Assembly: GCF_001426185.1 (NCBI RefSeq)
Contig: NZ_LMRP01000002.1
Coordinates: 310,157 to 374,156, forward strand
Length of the DNA stretch: 64,000 bases
Direction of reading: 5' to 3'
Source of the DNA: Rhodococcus sp. Leaf247
GTDB lineage: Bacteria; Actinomycetota; Actinomycetes; Mycobacteriales; Mycobacteriaceae
Shown here: piece after piece, positions 27,711 to 36,044 of the stretch
Position numbering within the stretch: position 1 is the first letter of the stretch
How the letters are laid out: the number at the start of each line of letters is the position of its first letter
The notes under the pieces: generated by a model
Seen by the model: the letters and a program-made list of their open reading frames with translations, nothing else
Told to the model about the DNA's origin: nothing
Database searches by the model: none
Position numbers and translations under genes: made by a program

Positions 27711-28739
27711 ATGAAGGCAATCGTGTACACCGAAACCGGCAGCCCCTCCGTCCTCACCGCGGTCGATCGCGACATCGCCGAACCCGCTGAGCACGAGGTG
27801 CGAGTCCGCCTCGTCGTGGCGGGCGTCAACCCGACGGACTGGAAGTCTCGGACGGGAGCGAAGCCGGGCGACAAGCCCTCGTTCGACGAGGTCGTGCCCG
27901 GCCAGGACGGTGCGGGCATCGTCGACGCGGTGGGTTCCGCGGTGGAGAACCTCGGGATCGGCGACCGTGTGTGGCTGTTGCTCGCCCAGCACGAGCGACC
28001 CACGGGAACGGCGCAGGAGTTCACGGTGGTGCCGTCCGACCGAGTCGTCCGCCTCCCCGACGGCGCGGACTTCGATCTGGGCGCGTCCCTCGGAGTTCCC
28101 GCGATCACCGCCCACCGCGCGCTCACCGTCGCGGAAGACGGGCCGTCGCGGCTGCATCCCGGCGCGTTGTCGGGGAAGACGGTTCTGGTCGCCGGCGGCG
28201 CCGGAGCCGTCGGTCATGCCGCGATCCAACTGGCGAGGTGGGCGGGCGCCACTGTCATCACGACGGTCAGTGGGCCGGAGAAGGCGGAACTCGCCTCCGC
28301 GGCGGGTGCTCACCACATCGTGAACTACCGGTCCGACGACGCGGTGGCCAAGATTCGCGAGCTCGCTCCGGACGGAGTGCACCAGATCGTCGAGGTTGCC
28401 CCCGCCCAGAACGCCGAATTGGACGCAGCAGTGGCAGCGCCTCGCGCATCGGTGGCGATCTACGCCAACAACGGTGGCGATTCCGTGTCCATCGACATCC
28501 GTCCCAGCATGGTCGGCAATATCCGCTATCAGTTCGTTCTCCTCTACACCGTCGGCACCGACGCACTCGAGGCTGCGAAGGAAGACGTGTCGGCTGCCGT
28601 GGCTGCGGGCGCCCTGCCCGTCGGCGACGATGCCGGCCTACCGCTGCTCCGTTTTCCCCTCTCGCGTACTGCCGACGCGCACGCCGCCGTGGAGTCCGGG
28701 GTGACGGGAAAGGTGTTGATCGACATCTCGACGCCCTAG
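27711..28739 (+). CDS. NADPH:quinone reductase-like medium-chain dehydrogenase
   Basis: 342 residues of the zinc-free MDR family. The N-terminal GroES-like domain is MKAIVYTETGSPSVL...VRLVVAGVNPTDWKSRTG, and the Rossmann motif is VLVAGGAGAVGHAAIQLARWAGATVI. The N-P-T-D-W text is typical of quinone oxidoreductases of this group. It transfers hydride from NADPH to a quinone or enone. I chose the internal ATG with GGAGGTG 5 nt upstream rather than the ATG 13 codons earlier. Confidence 0.88.
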   Translation: MKAIVYTETGSPSVLTAVDRDIAEPAEHEVRVRLVVAGVNPTDWKSRTGAKPGDKPSFDEVVPGQDGAGIVDAVGSAVENLGIGDRVWLLLAQHERPTGTAQEFTVVPSDRVVRLPDGADFDLGASLGVPAITAHRALTVAEDGPSRLHPGALSGKTVLVAGGAGAVGHAAIQLARWAGATVITTVSGPEKAELASAAGAHHIVNYRSDDAVAKIRELAPDGVHQIVEVAPAQNAELDAAVAAPRASVAIYANNGGDSVSIDIRPSMVGNIRYQFVLLYTVGTDALEAAKEDVSAAVAAGALPVGDDAGLPLLRFPLSRTADAHAAVESGVTGKVLIDISTP

Positions 28740-28760
28740 CTCATGACCAATGACCGATAG

Positions 28761-28790
28761 GCCATTGACAAATGGCGTGATGGGGATCAC
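28761..28790. promoter_or_regulatory. Two adjacent palindromes before the orphan mce gene
   Basis: GCCATT-GACA-AATGGC has perfect 6-bp arms and is followed at once by GTGAT-GGGG-ATCAC with perfect 5-bp arms. A TTGACA box overlaps the first. The pair fills most of the 54-bp gap between the quinone reductase stop and the mce start, so a repressor or dimer site is plausible. The -10 box is not clear. Confidence 0.45.
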
Positions 28791-28793
28791 CAT

Positions 28794-30113
28794 TTGCCGA
28801 TGATGGCGCGACGAGTGGCCGGTCTCCTTTTCTTCCTCGCCGTCGTCGCCTTTGTCGGCATGAGCACTCTCATCTATTCCAAGGCGTTCCGTTCCGTGGT
28901 GATGGTCGACCTGGTCACCGACACCGTCGGCAATGCACTCCCGCCGAACGCGGATGTGAAGATCCGCGGCGTCATCGTCGGCGAAGTACGGTCGGCCGAC
29001 ACGCAGGACGGGCGGGTGGTCTCCCACCTCGCCCTCGATGCGGATCAGGCCTCCGCCATCCCGTCGACGGTAACGGCTCGACTGCTCCCGAAAACGCTGT
29101 TCGGAGAACGGTACGTCGCTCTCCAAGCGCCGAAAGGGCCGACGTCGGACCCCATTTCGGCGGGAGACACGATCCAACAGGACGTCAGCGGGAATGCCGT
29201 GGAGGTCGGCCAGCTGCTCGACAGCCTGCTGCCGTTGCTCGACGCCGTGCCGCCGGACAAGCTCGCGTCGACGCTCGGTGCGCTGGCCCAGGCACTCGAC
29301 GGGCGAGGTGAAGTGCTCGGACGCACCATCGACAGACTCGACCGGATCTTCTCGGCTCTGGGAGACGAACTACCGACCCTGCAAGCCGATCTCGCGGACT
29401 TCGCCACACTCACCGAGACCTACTCCACCGCTGCACCCGACCTTCTCGACGCTCTCGACAACCTGAGCGTCACGGGAAATACCGTGGTGGAGAAGAAGTC
29501 GGCGATCGACACGCTGCTCACCTCCGCCGTCTCGACATCCGGGAGCACTGCCGACCTGCTCGCCGCGAACGCGGAGTCGATCGTGTCGCTCTCGCGGGAC
29601 ACCCGCGGAACGTTCGAACTGCTGGCCGAGTTCTCACCCACCATCCAATGTGCGCTGCCCAAGTTCGCCGCCCTGATCGGCGACGCGGAACGCATTCTCG
29701 GAGTGAACGAGGAATACCCGGGGGCTCGCGCGACCGTCAATTTCGTCAATCCTCGCGGCCGCTTTCTGCCCAATCAGGACGAGCCTCGGCTGTTCGACGA
29801 TCGACCGCCTGCGTGCTACCAGGACGTGACCGCACCGGGACGATTCTTCCCTCAGTATCCCGGCAGCGGCATCAACGACGGCTCGTACCAGCCGCCGTCG
29901 CGGAACCCCGGGCCGGCGGAGATCACCTACACGGAAGCTCCGCAGTTCTCCCCCGTGCCGACCGACGCGTCGTACGCAGGGTCGGACATCGAGCGCGACA
30001 CCCTGGCCGTCGTCTACGGGCAGGGCAGTGGAGTCGAGCCGGAGGACGTGCCGGGGTGGACGACCCTGATCGGAGCACCGGCACTGCGCGGCACCGAGGT
30101 GTCCGTGCGCTGA
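28794..30113 (+). CDS. Orphan Mce-family (MlaD-domain) lipid transport protein
   Basis: About 439 residues. One N-terminal transmembrane helix (AGLLFFLAVVAFVGMSTLIYS) is followed by an MlaD domain (VKIRGVIVGEVRSA, ARLLPKTLFGERYVAL) and a long helical region (residues about 130-280, NLSVTGNTVVEKKSAID) that would build a periplasmic tunnel. It matches MceA-type proteins of lipid-import complexes. Normally six mce genes follow two yrbE permeases in an operon; here it is single, with no permease nearby. A TTG start with GGGGA 7 nt upstream is given; ATGs 2 and 3 codons later are as likely. Confidence 0.85.
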   Translation: MPMMARRVAGLLFFLAVVAFVGMSTLIYSKAFRSVVMVDLVTDTVGNALPPNADVKIRGVIVGEVRSADTQDGRVVSHLALDADQASAIPSTVTARLLPKTLFGERYVALQAPKGPTSDPISAGDTIQQDVSGNAVEVGQLLDSLLPLLDAVPPDKLASTLGALAQALDGRGEVLGRTIDRLDRIFSALGDELPTLQADLADFATLTETYSTAAPDLLDALDNLSVTGNTVVEKKSAIDTLLTSAVSTSGSTADLLAANAESIVSLSRDTRGTFELLAEFSPTIQCALPKFAALIGDAERILGVNEEYPGARATVNFVNPRGRFLPNQDEPRLFDDRPPACYQDVTAPGRFFPQYPGSGINDGSYQPPSRNPGPAEITYTEAPQFSPVPTDASYAGSDIERDTLAVVYGQGSGVEPEDVPGWTTLIGAPALRGTEVSVR

Positions 30114-30114
30114 G

Positions 30115-30582
30115 TCAGCTCGGTTCGATGACCGGCTCGGTGGACCACGGGAACTCGATCCACAGATCGGTTTCCCGCCAGGAGAAGTCGGGCGTGATGA
30201 TGGTGCGCGGCTTGGTGTAGACGACAGCCGACTTCACCTCTGCTGCATGCTCGTTCAGCAGTCCCACGACGAGCGACAGCGTTCGACCCGAGTCCGCCAC
30301 ATCGTCGACGACCAGAAGCTTCTTGCCGACGATGGCATCCGTGTCGAGCAGAGGAGCCAGAACCACCGGGTCCGGCAGCGTCTCCTCCACCTCCGTGTAG
30401 AACTCGACGTTCAGGGTTCCCGCAGCCTTGACGCCCATGGCGTAGGAGAGCGCACCGGCCGGAATGAGTCCACCGCGTGCGACCGCGATGACGATGTCGG
30501 GGCGGAACCCACTGTCGACGACAGTGCGCGTCAACTCGCGGGAAGCAGTACCGAACAGGTCCCATGTCATCGTCTCGCGCAT
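30115..30582 (-). CDS. Phosphoribosyltransferase (Gpt/Hpt-type)
   Basis: 155 residues. The PRPP-binding loop is LLVVDDVADSGRTL, with the acidic pair before a D-S-G turn, and IVIAVARGGLIPAG is the early strand-loop of the type I fold. The C-terminal part has PDFSWRETDLWIEFPWS, as in xanthine/guanine-type enzymes. It would join PRPP to a purine base, but the base is not certain. The gene is monocistronic and convergent with the mce gene, which ends 1 bp away. The ATG has no clear Shine-Dalgarno; an ATG four codons later is possible. Confidence 0.85.
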   Translation of the reverse strand: MRETMTWDLFGTASRELTRTVVDSGFRPDIVIAVARGGLIPAGALSYAMGVKAAGTLNVEFYTEVEETLPDPVVLAPLLDTDAIVGKKLLVVDDVADSGRTLSLVVGLLNEHAAEVKSAVVYTKPRTIITPDFSWRETDLWIEFPWSTEPVIEPS

Positions 30583-30641
30583 GGGAATCGAATCTACCCC
30601 GACGGCGCCGTAGCCACCCGACTGTTATCGCGGCCTACCCG

Positions 30642-31178
30642 TCACGGCCACTCGATCGTCTCCGCAGCCGCGATGTCGTCGATCACCATCGTCACGACGG
30701 CTTCGATGGGCGAACCGACTCGTGACAACAACGCCTCGGTCACCACCGCCGACGCCCGGATCGCGGACGCCGACGCCAACCGCGCGATGACGGTCTGCGA
30801 CTCCCGGTGATCCTCGGGATCCTGACTGTCGTCGTCCGAAGCCTGTCGTTCTGGCTCGGGATGGACACCGAGCGTTCCGAGAACGACGGTCACGACGTCA
30901 GACGGGGACACATCCGGGTCACGCGATGCCGCGTCGCGTACCACCGCACCCACATCGTCACCGTCCAGACCGTCCGGATGCGCCGCTTCGAGGAGCAGGC
31001 GGAGCATCGCGGCGTATACGTCCTCGACCCGAACGCCCTTCTGCGAGGCCAACTCCGAGACTGCGGCCGACTTCGCGTCGGCATCCTCGTCGCGCAGCGA
31101 CGCCGACAACCGGGTGATGCCGTCGGCCACATCCTTGGCGGAGGCCGGCCACCGTGCGGGCCAGGTCGTGATGGTCAT
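30642..31178 (-). CDS. Hypothetical helical acidic protein
   Basis: 178 residues, cytosolic and acidic. No domain or catalytic motif was recognised. It is predicted to be mainly helical (ADGITRLSASLRDEDADAKSAAVSELASQ) with a hydrophilic Glu/Asp/Arg/Ser linker (PEPERQASDDDSQDPEDHRES) at about 110-130, followed by a helix ending in AAAETIEWP. Two helical bundles joined by a linker suggest a protein-binding role, but there is no evidence for it. It sits between the DinB and phosphoribosyltransferase genes, same strand. Confidence 0.6.
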   Translation of the reverse strand: MTITTWPARWPASAKDVADGITRLSASLRDEDADAKSAAVSELASQKGVRVEDVYAAMLRLLLEAAHPDGLDGDDVGAVVRDAASRDPDVSPSDVVTVVLGTLGVHPEPERQASDDDSQDPEDHRESQTVIARLASASAIRASAVVTEALLSRVGSPIEAVVTMVIDDIAAAETIEWP

Positions 31179-31236
31179 CGAGGGGTCCTCTCGTCGGGTG
31201 CCGTCGACACAATCCCACGACGGTCCGACAGAACGA

Positions 31237-31743
31237 TCACCGACGTTCGAACACTCCGCGGATGTACGCCGCCTGGCCGATGTGCTGCAGGTCGTCGGAC
31301 ACGACGCTGATCAGTCGGACGGCGAGCGTCACGGGTGGGTCCCAGTTCTCGTCGATCACACGGTCGAGGTCCTCTGCTGTGAGCGTGTCGAGGTACTCGA
31401 CGGTGCGAGCGTGGACCGCGTCGACGTACCCGACGAGGAGGTCAGCGTCGACGTCGACCTTGCCCACGTCCTCCGTCGACTGCCCGTATCCGATGGCGTC
31501 GTCGTCGAAGGGGAGGCCGAACCTGTCGTTCCAGCCGTGCGCGGTGTAGACCTGCTCGCTGTCCGCGACGCCGGCGATGTGGTCGTCCTGCACGCGCGCG
31601 AGGTGCCAGACAAGCCAGGCGACGGTGTTGGCCTCGGGGTCGATCCGGTACGTCAGCGCCGCGGGGTCCAGCCCGTCCAGAGTCTGGTGCACCGTTTCCT
31701 TGATGCGGTCGTACGCGTCGATCAGCACGCCTCTGTGGTCCAC
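31237..31743 (-). CDS. DinB-fold DUF664 mycothiol-dependent-type protein
   Basis: 168 residues with a four-helix DinB fold. The His motif AWLVWHLARVQDDHIAGV and the late DDLQHIGQAAY histidine form the metal site of DUF664/mycothiol maleylpyruvate isomerase-like proteins. These use mycothiol for thiol transfer or detoxification in actinobacteria; the substrate here is unknown. There is no other mycothiol gene in the window. It lies downstream of the 3' end of the SipW locus, from which a hairpin element separates it. Confidence 0.82.
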   Translation of the reverse strand: MDHRGVLIDAYDRIKETVHQTLDGLDPAALTYRIDPEANTVAWLVWHLARVQDDHIAGVADSEQVYTAHGWNDRFGLPFDDDAIGYGQSTEDVGKVDVDADLLVGYVDAVHARTVEYLDTLTAEDLDRVIDENWDPPVTLAVRLISVVSDDLQHIGQAAYIRGVFERR

Positions 31744-31791
31744 CGGTTGTCTCCTTCGTGTCGGTGGCCCCAGTGTGCCCGAGTTCGAGCT

Positions 31792-31873
31792 CCCTTACCC
31801 CTCGCGAGTACGTCGAAAGTGTCGCGAAGCAACCCCCTTTCGCGACACTTCGGACGTACTCGCGGGGTGAGGG
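31792..31873. repeat. 82-bp dispersed hairpin element, copy 1
   Basis: Nearly full-length inverted arms start with CGCGAGTACGTC and AAGTGTCGCGAA on the left and return as TTCGCGACACTTCGGAC and GTACTCGCGGGG on the right, around an ACCCCC-containing loop. It touches the stop codon of the SipW-fusion gene. Another copy (59696-59760) has the same layout, orientation and ACCCCC loop. It may act as a terminator here. Confidence 0.7.
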
Positions 31874-33394
31874 TCAGAGGAGTGCGCTGATGTCCGAGGG
31901 GAGTTCGGCGGTCGACACCGCACTCTCGGTGGCGACGCCGTTCGCGACGACGATGCGCGATACCCCCGCATCGGACAGCACGTAGAGGTCACCGGTGTTC
32001 GAGAACACGACGCCGGTGCCGTACCGCGCACTGGATGACACTGCGCGCGAGTAGAACGGCGTGCCGTCCGGTCCGCTGAGCGTCAGGGTGCTTCCCGACA
32101 CCGATGCCGTCGTCGTGCCGCTGGTCGCCGAGCCGCCGTCCGCGACGAACGCGCTCGCCGGGGGTGGCGGAGGAGTCGTGCTCGTCGGCGGGGGAGGCGG
32201 AGGTGCTGCCGTCGTCGTGGTCGCGGGAGGCGTGGTGGTCGGCGCCGGGGCGACGGTGGTGGTGACGCCCGTCGAGGTCGGAGCAGACGTCGTGGGCGCC
32301 GCGGTGGTGGTCGCGGATGCTGCCGGTGCCGTCGTGGTGGTGGTGGTCGACGGAGCGACCCGCGCCGCGGCGAGCGGAGCGGTCGTGGGACCTGTCGTGG
32401 TGCCGGTGGTGTCGCAACTCGACGTGACGTTGGACCCCAGCCCGACAATCGAGATGTCGCGTGTCAGAGCGGGCGTCGACACGAAGTTGCCCACCTTCGA
32501 CACGAGCGTCGCACGGTAGTTCTGAATGACGAACCCGGTATTCGGCGGTACTGCCGTCGTCGGCGCTCCCGGCGGCACATCGACGGTCTGAGTGGTACCA
32601 CCGAGGAGCCCGGTGGGTGTGAAGACGACTCGATAGCCGTACAGCGGATCACCGGCCGGCCAACTCAGGTTGGCGACCCTGTTGCTTCCCGTTCCCGTCG
32701 TGGTGCAGGTGAAGCTCGCCGGTCGGACCATCGTCGCCGCGGTCGGGACGGCCCGGGCTTGCGCAGTGTCGTTCAGGGCTGCCTCGGTCCCTTGGGTCGC
32801 CGCGAATCCGGGGACCACCACGACCGCCACCAGTGCTGCCGCGACCCCGGAATGCACTCGATGACGACCGGGCGGGACCGGCGATTCCCTGCGGAGACTT
32901 GTCGGCCGTACAACGACGTACAGCAGTGCCGCCGCAGCGAGACCGCCGACGACCCACGCGAACGGTGTGGACAACCAGGACGCTGCGTAGCCCGCGTACG
33001 GCACGTGCGCGACGACCCGGTCGACGGAAGACAGGATGTACGGATCAGCGTCCGGTGTGGAGTTGGCGTCACCCTTCAGGATCAGGACGGCGGTCTGACC
33101 CTCGGCGAAGTCGACGCGGTCCACGCGGTGAGTGATGCGAGACCCGTCGGAGCGGAGCACGCTGACCACGTCTCCGACCTGAACCTCCACCGCGGACGTC
33201 TCACGCGCGAGCGCCAGCGATCCGGTGGGAATCGCCGGTTCCATCGAGCCCGATCGGAAGACCAAGGGTGTCAACGAGAACACGGAGGCGCAAGCCGCGA
33301 ACACGATGCAGAGGGCGCCGAGCACAGCGGCGACGGTGAGTGCGCGGTCGGCGACCCGGCGCCGCCGATCGGATGTCTCGGACTGGTCAGGCAC
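31874..33394 (-). CDS. ER-type signal peptidase fused to a secreted Thr/Pro-rich domain
   Basis: 506 residues. The N-terminal 170 are a SipW/ER-type signal peptidase I: a TM helix, the FRSGSMEPAIPTG box with catalytic Ser50, and RITHRVDRV with His89 in place of the bacterial lysine, then a second TM helix. At about 180-205 comes a further hydrophobic segment (SGVAAALVAVVVVPGFAATQG) resembling a SipW-type signal sequence, followed by a Cys-containing beta domain (220-320), a Thr/Pro/Ala tract (330-420) and a C-terminal domain. So the enzyme seems fused to its own possible substrate. GTG start; overlaps the previous gene by 8 nt. Confidence 0.75.
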   Translation of the reverse strand: MPDQSETSDRRRRVADRALTVAAVLGALCIVFAACASVFSLTPLVFRSGSMEPAIPTGSLALARETSAVEVQVGDVVSVLRSDGSRITHRVDRVDFAEGQTAVLILKGDANSTPDADPYILSSVDRVVAHVPYAGYAASWLSTPFAWVVGGLAAAALLYVVVRPTSLRRESPVPPGRHRVHSGVAAALVAVVVVPGFAATQGTEAALNDTAQARAVPTAATMVRPASFTCTTTGTGSNRVANLSWPAGDPLYGYRVVFTPTGLLGGTTQTVDVPPGAPTTAVPPNTGFVIQNYRATLVSKVGNFVSTPALTRDISIVGLGSNVTSSCDTTGTTTGPTTAPLAAARVAPSTTTTTTAPAASATTTAAPTTSAPTSTGVTTTVAPAPTTTPPATTTTAAPPPPPPTSTTPPPPPASAFVADGGSATSGTTTASVSGSTLTLSGPDGTPFYSRAVSSSARYGTGVVFSNTGDLYVLSDAGVSRIVVANGVATESAVSTAELPSDISALL

Positions 33395-33947
33395 TTCCCA
33401 CCCCCGTCGCAGCGAAGGTGAACGTCACGGTGTTGTTGACACCCTGCAGGGTGTTGGCTGCGTTGATCGACAGATCGAACTGCACACACAGCGACTCGGT
33501 TGCACCCACAGCCAGCGGGCGTGACGTGGTCAGGACGGGCGTCGTACCACCCGTGCACGTGAGACCGGTCGTGACAGAACTGACGGCGACACCGGTTCCG
33601 GCTCTCACCGTGGTGGTCAGGCTGGTCCCGAGGCCACCGGCCGACGTCACCGCTGTGGGGATGTAGGTGAAGGCGATGTTGCCGGCGTTCCGGACGTTCA
33701 CGAGCGCCGCGGTCGACCTGCCGGGCAGGATGTTTCCCGCGGGCAGTGTGATCGTGGCGGGCGTAGGTGCGCCCTCTGTTCCGTTGACGGTGATGTCCAC
33801 CGACCCGGTGAGGAACTGGCCGGACGTCGTCGTCGAGGACGTCGACCAGGCGGCGAGGGTCCCGACAGCTCCGAGACCGAACACGAGACCGGACGCCAGG
33901 ATCGCCCGCACACGGACGCCTGCGGATCCGTCGAGGAAGGCGATCAT
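33387..33947 (-). CDS. SipW-dependent TasA/camelysin-like secreted protein C
   Basis: 186 residues. N-terminal hydrophobic segment (ILASGLVFGLGAVGTLAAWS) ends in the A-W-S pattern typical of SipW-processed precursors, then SGQFLTGSVDITVNG, as in camelysin and TasA. The mature part is a beta-rich Thr/Gly/Val domain with one cysteine pair (LTCTGG...SLCVQFD). Such proteins build surface fibres. The start overlaps the stop of the first signal peptidase gene (ATGA). Confidence 0.72.
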   Translation of the reverse strand: MIAFLDGSAGVRVRAILASGLVFGLGAVGTLAAWSTSSTTTSGQFLTGSVDITVNGTEGAPTPATITLPAGNILPGRSTAALVNVRNAGNIAFTYIPTAVTSAGGLGTSLTTTVRAGTGVAVSSVTTGLTCTGGTTPVLTTSRPLAVGATESLCVQFDLSINAANTLQGVNNTVTFTFAATGVGSA

Positions 33948-34504
33948 GACGCGTGTCGCCCGGAGCGTCGTCGGTCGCGCGCTGCCGAGACGAACTGCAG
34001 TGCGGCGTACGCGACGAGCAGTGCCGCGCCGATGCCGACGACCGTGGTGCGCGTCTGACCGGTGAGCCAGTTGTTGACGTAGCCGAGGTACGGGATGGCA
34101 TACCAGACTGCGCCGCGAATCTGGCCCGGCTGCACGACATCCGGGTCGGGCTGCGGATTGTTGTCGCCCTGAGTGGTGTAGACCCGAGCGCCGTCCTTGT
34201 CCAGACCGGTCGCGATGATGCGGTGCGTCACGACGTCGGGCTCGCCCGAGCGGATCTGGTACGTGATCGATGATCCGACGCTCAGTTGCTCGCTGGGCTT
34301 GACGACGACGAGGGTGCCCGGAGGGTACGTGGGTTCCATCGACTGGGTGAGGATCGTATACGGCTGCGCCCCGGCAACCTTGGGCACGACCACGGCGGCC
34401 AGAAGTACACCCACCACGCCGATCAGCAGCACCCAGGACAGAACGGTGCCGATCCACCACAACGGACCGGTGCGGCGTTCGGTCGCGTCCTCGTGTGTCG
34501 TCAT
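33944..34504 (-). CDS. sipW: SipW-like signal peptidase I (ER type)
   Basis: 186 residues. A first TM helix (VLSWVLLIGVVGVLLAAVVV), then ILTQSMEPTYPPGTL with Ser55 before Met, VVTHRIIATG with His94 as general base, and TQGDNNPQPD with Asp114. A second TM helix lies near the C-terminus. This Ser/His arrangement marks the SipW branch, dedicated to TasA-type precursors. It is the third gene of the unit, coupled by 4-nt overlaps on both sides. Confidence 0.85.
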   Translation of the reverse strand: MTTHEDATERRTGPLWWIGTVLSWVLLIGVVGVLLAAVVVPKVAGAQPYTILTQSMEPTYPPGTLVVVKPSEQLSVGSSITYQIRSGEPDVVTHRIIATGLDKDGARVYTTQGDNNPQPDPDVVQPGQIRGAVWYAIPYLGYVNNWLTGQTRTTVVGIGAALLVAYAALQFVSAARDRRRSGRHAS

Positions 34505-35061
34505 CGTGTCTGCTCCACTGCGAAGGCGAAGCGGTGGGTGTAGGCCACCGCGCTGGTCGACGTGACCTGAGTGAGAGTCGTTCTGATACACCAGGTCTGA
34601 CTCGCACCCTTGGCAAGGCTCTGCCATACCGGGGCAACCGCGGTGGTCGGAGCGGACGTCGTGAAGGTTCCGAAGGCCGTCCCCATCGGAGTGGTCGCGG
34701 AGCACGTGGCGCCAGAGGACAGCACCGCGCCGGCGAGGGACACCGTCGCGGCGGCGTTCGCCGTGGAGACGGCCGGGCCCGCAGCGGACAACCGGAAGCG
34801 CAGCGGGGTATCACCGGTGTTGGTGATCACCAGCGGCGCCTGCACAGCCTCGTTCAGAGCCACCGGGTTCTTGGTCAGTTCGCTGAACACGTAGTCCGAC
34901 CCGGACGGCGATCCGGCGGCCAGTGACAACGTTCCGGTCCGAACGGTCGCACCGGCCACCGTGACGTCGTCACGCCAGAGCGCCCCGGTGCTCTGCACCG
35001 AGCCGAACACCAGGGCGGCGGCCCCCACGACCGCCGCCCCGAGCCACACTTTCCGCGGCAC
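34501..35061 (-). CDS. SipW-dependent TasA-like secreted protein B
   Basis: 186 residues. The signal region is AAVVGAAALVFGSVQSTGALWRDD, with the G-ALW pattern of SipW substrates, and TVRTGTLSLAAG follows, the usual first strand. The body is a beta-sandwich-like sequence with a Cys pair (ATCSATTPMG and TWCIRTTL). It would be exported and cleaved by the adjacent peptidase. The stop overlaps the peptidase start (ATGA). Confidence 0.72.
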   Translation of the reverse strand: MPRKVWLGAAVVGAAALVFGSVQSTGALWRDDVTVAGATVRTGTLSLAAGSPSGSDYVFSELTKNPVALNEAVQAPLVITNTGDTPLRFRLSAAGPAVSTANAAATVSLAGAVLSSGATCSATTPMGTAFGTFTTSAPTTAVAPVWQSLAKGASQTWCIRTTLTQVTSTSAVAYTHRFAFAVEQTR

Positions 35062-35110
35062 GTCAGTTCACCTCGCTGGATGGGTGTTCGGAATCAGGCA
35101 AATCGGCGCG

Positions 35111-35668
35111 TCAGGGAGCAGTCGTGCGGGCGGCCTGCTGCAGGTTGATCCGAAAGGCGGACAGGTTCACCGAGTCCTCGGTTCCCACCTGGTTCGGCGT
35201 CGTCTCGACGAACGTGACGGTCACCGTGACATCGACGAGGCGGTTGTTGTCCGCCTCCGTGATCTGGTTGTTGGCGAGGGGAGTGCCGTTGTACGTACTG
35301 ACCAACGACACCGGGGTGTTCGTCGGGGTCAGTTCGCCACTGCGCTGGATGCTCTGAGCATCCGCGGCGATGGTCGCACGGAGATTCTCGCCGTCAGCGA
35401 GTACTCGGTACTGCGCCTTGTACTGGAGGACGTCGCCCGGAACCATCCGGAACGTGGCGATGTCGAGGGGTCCCGGCGTCTTGACCGGACCCGGCGAGAC
35501 GTCGGTCCACACACCTGCGGCAACCGGCGAGATGTCCAGGTTGCCGGCCGTGATGGTGCCGCCTTGGACGGTCTCGGCGTCACTCCACAGCGCGTAGCTA
35601 CCTGCGCCACCGAGCAGGAGGATTCCGGCGGCACCCGCAGCGAGGGCACCCTTCGTGGTCTTGTTCAT
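35111..35668 (-). CDS. Alternate-type signal peptide TasA-like secreted protein A
   Basis: 185 residues, first gene of the locus. The signal region ALAAGAAGILLLGGAGSYALWSDAETV has the G-YALWSD box of the alternate-type (SipW) signal peptide family; GGTITAGNLDISP follows. The rest is beta-rich and has no cysteine, so it differs from B and C and may be the main fibre subunit. I chose the second ATG since GGAAG lies 8 nt upstream. The next gene starts 49 nt downstream. Confidence 0.75.
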   Translation of the reverse strand: MNKTTKGALAAGAAGILLLGGAGSYALWSDAETVQGGTITAGNLDISPVAAGVWTDVSPGPVKTPGPLDIATFRMVPGDVLQYKAQYRVLADGENLRATIAADAQSIQRSGELTPTNTPVSLVSTYNGTPLANNQITEADNNRLVDVTVTVTFVETTPNQVGTEDSVNLSAFRINLQQAARTTAP

Positions 35669-36044
35669 GGGTTTCACTTCCGTCGTTGTCCTCCACGCCG
35701 GACATCGGCGCGGTACAAACCATTACTTCGCGAACTGATTACCCATTCGTTACACGACCCAAAGCGGATGGGAACCGTCGCGAAGACTGTCGAAGAATGC
35801 GCAGATCGTCGCTCCGAGAGTCGACTTCACGTCGTTCCGGTCGGCAATCGGGCCTCGCACCTGCCGTTTGTCGTCCATTGATGACCATTCTTTATTAGAC
35901 GCCAAAATGGCGTCGCAGTGCAGGAATTGCCTCCATTGTCGATCCATCCGGCCGATACGTGCCCTGCAGAAAACTTGAATATTGTTTCGAGATTCACGGT
36001 TTCGGGCATGAACCGGCCGTCGAACCCCCTCGAGAAGGACCCTC
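35669..36044. other. 376-bp gap between the SipW locus and the TspO-like gene, with a small palindrome
   Basis: It is visibly AT-richer than its neighbours (for example TTTATTAG and CTTGAATATTGTTTC) and has no plausible ORF. GACGCCA-AAA-TGGCGTC (35898-35914) is a perfect hairpin. On the minus strand it is followed by TAATAAAG, which could be a terminator or a leader structure. The gap must hold promoters for both divergent units; none was placed with confidence. Confidence 0.45.
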
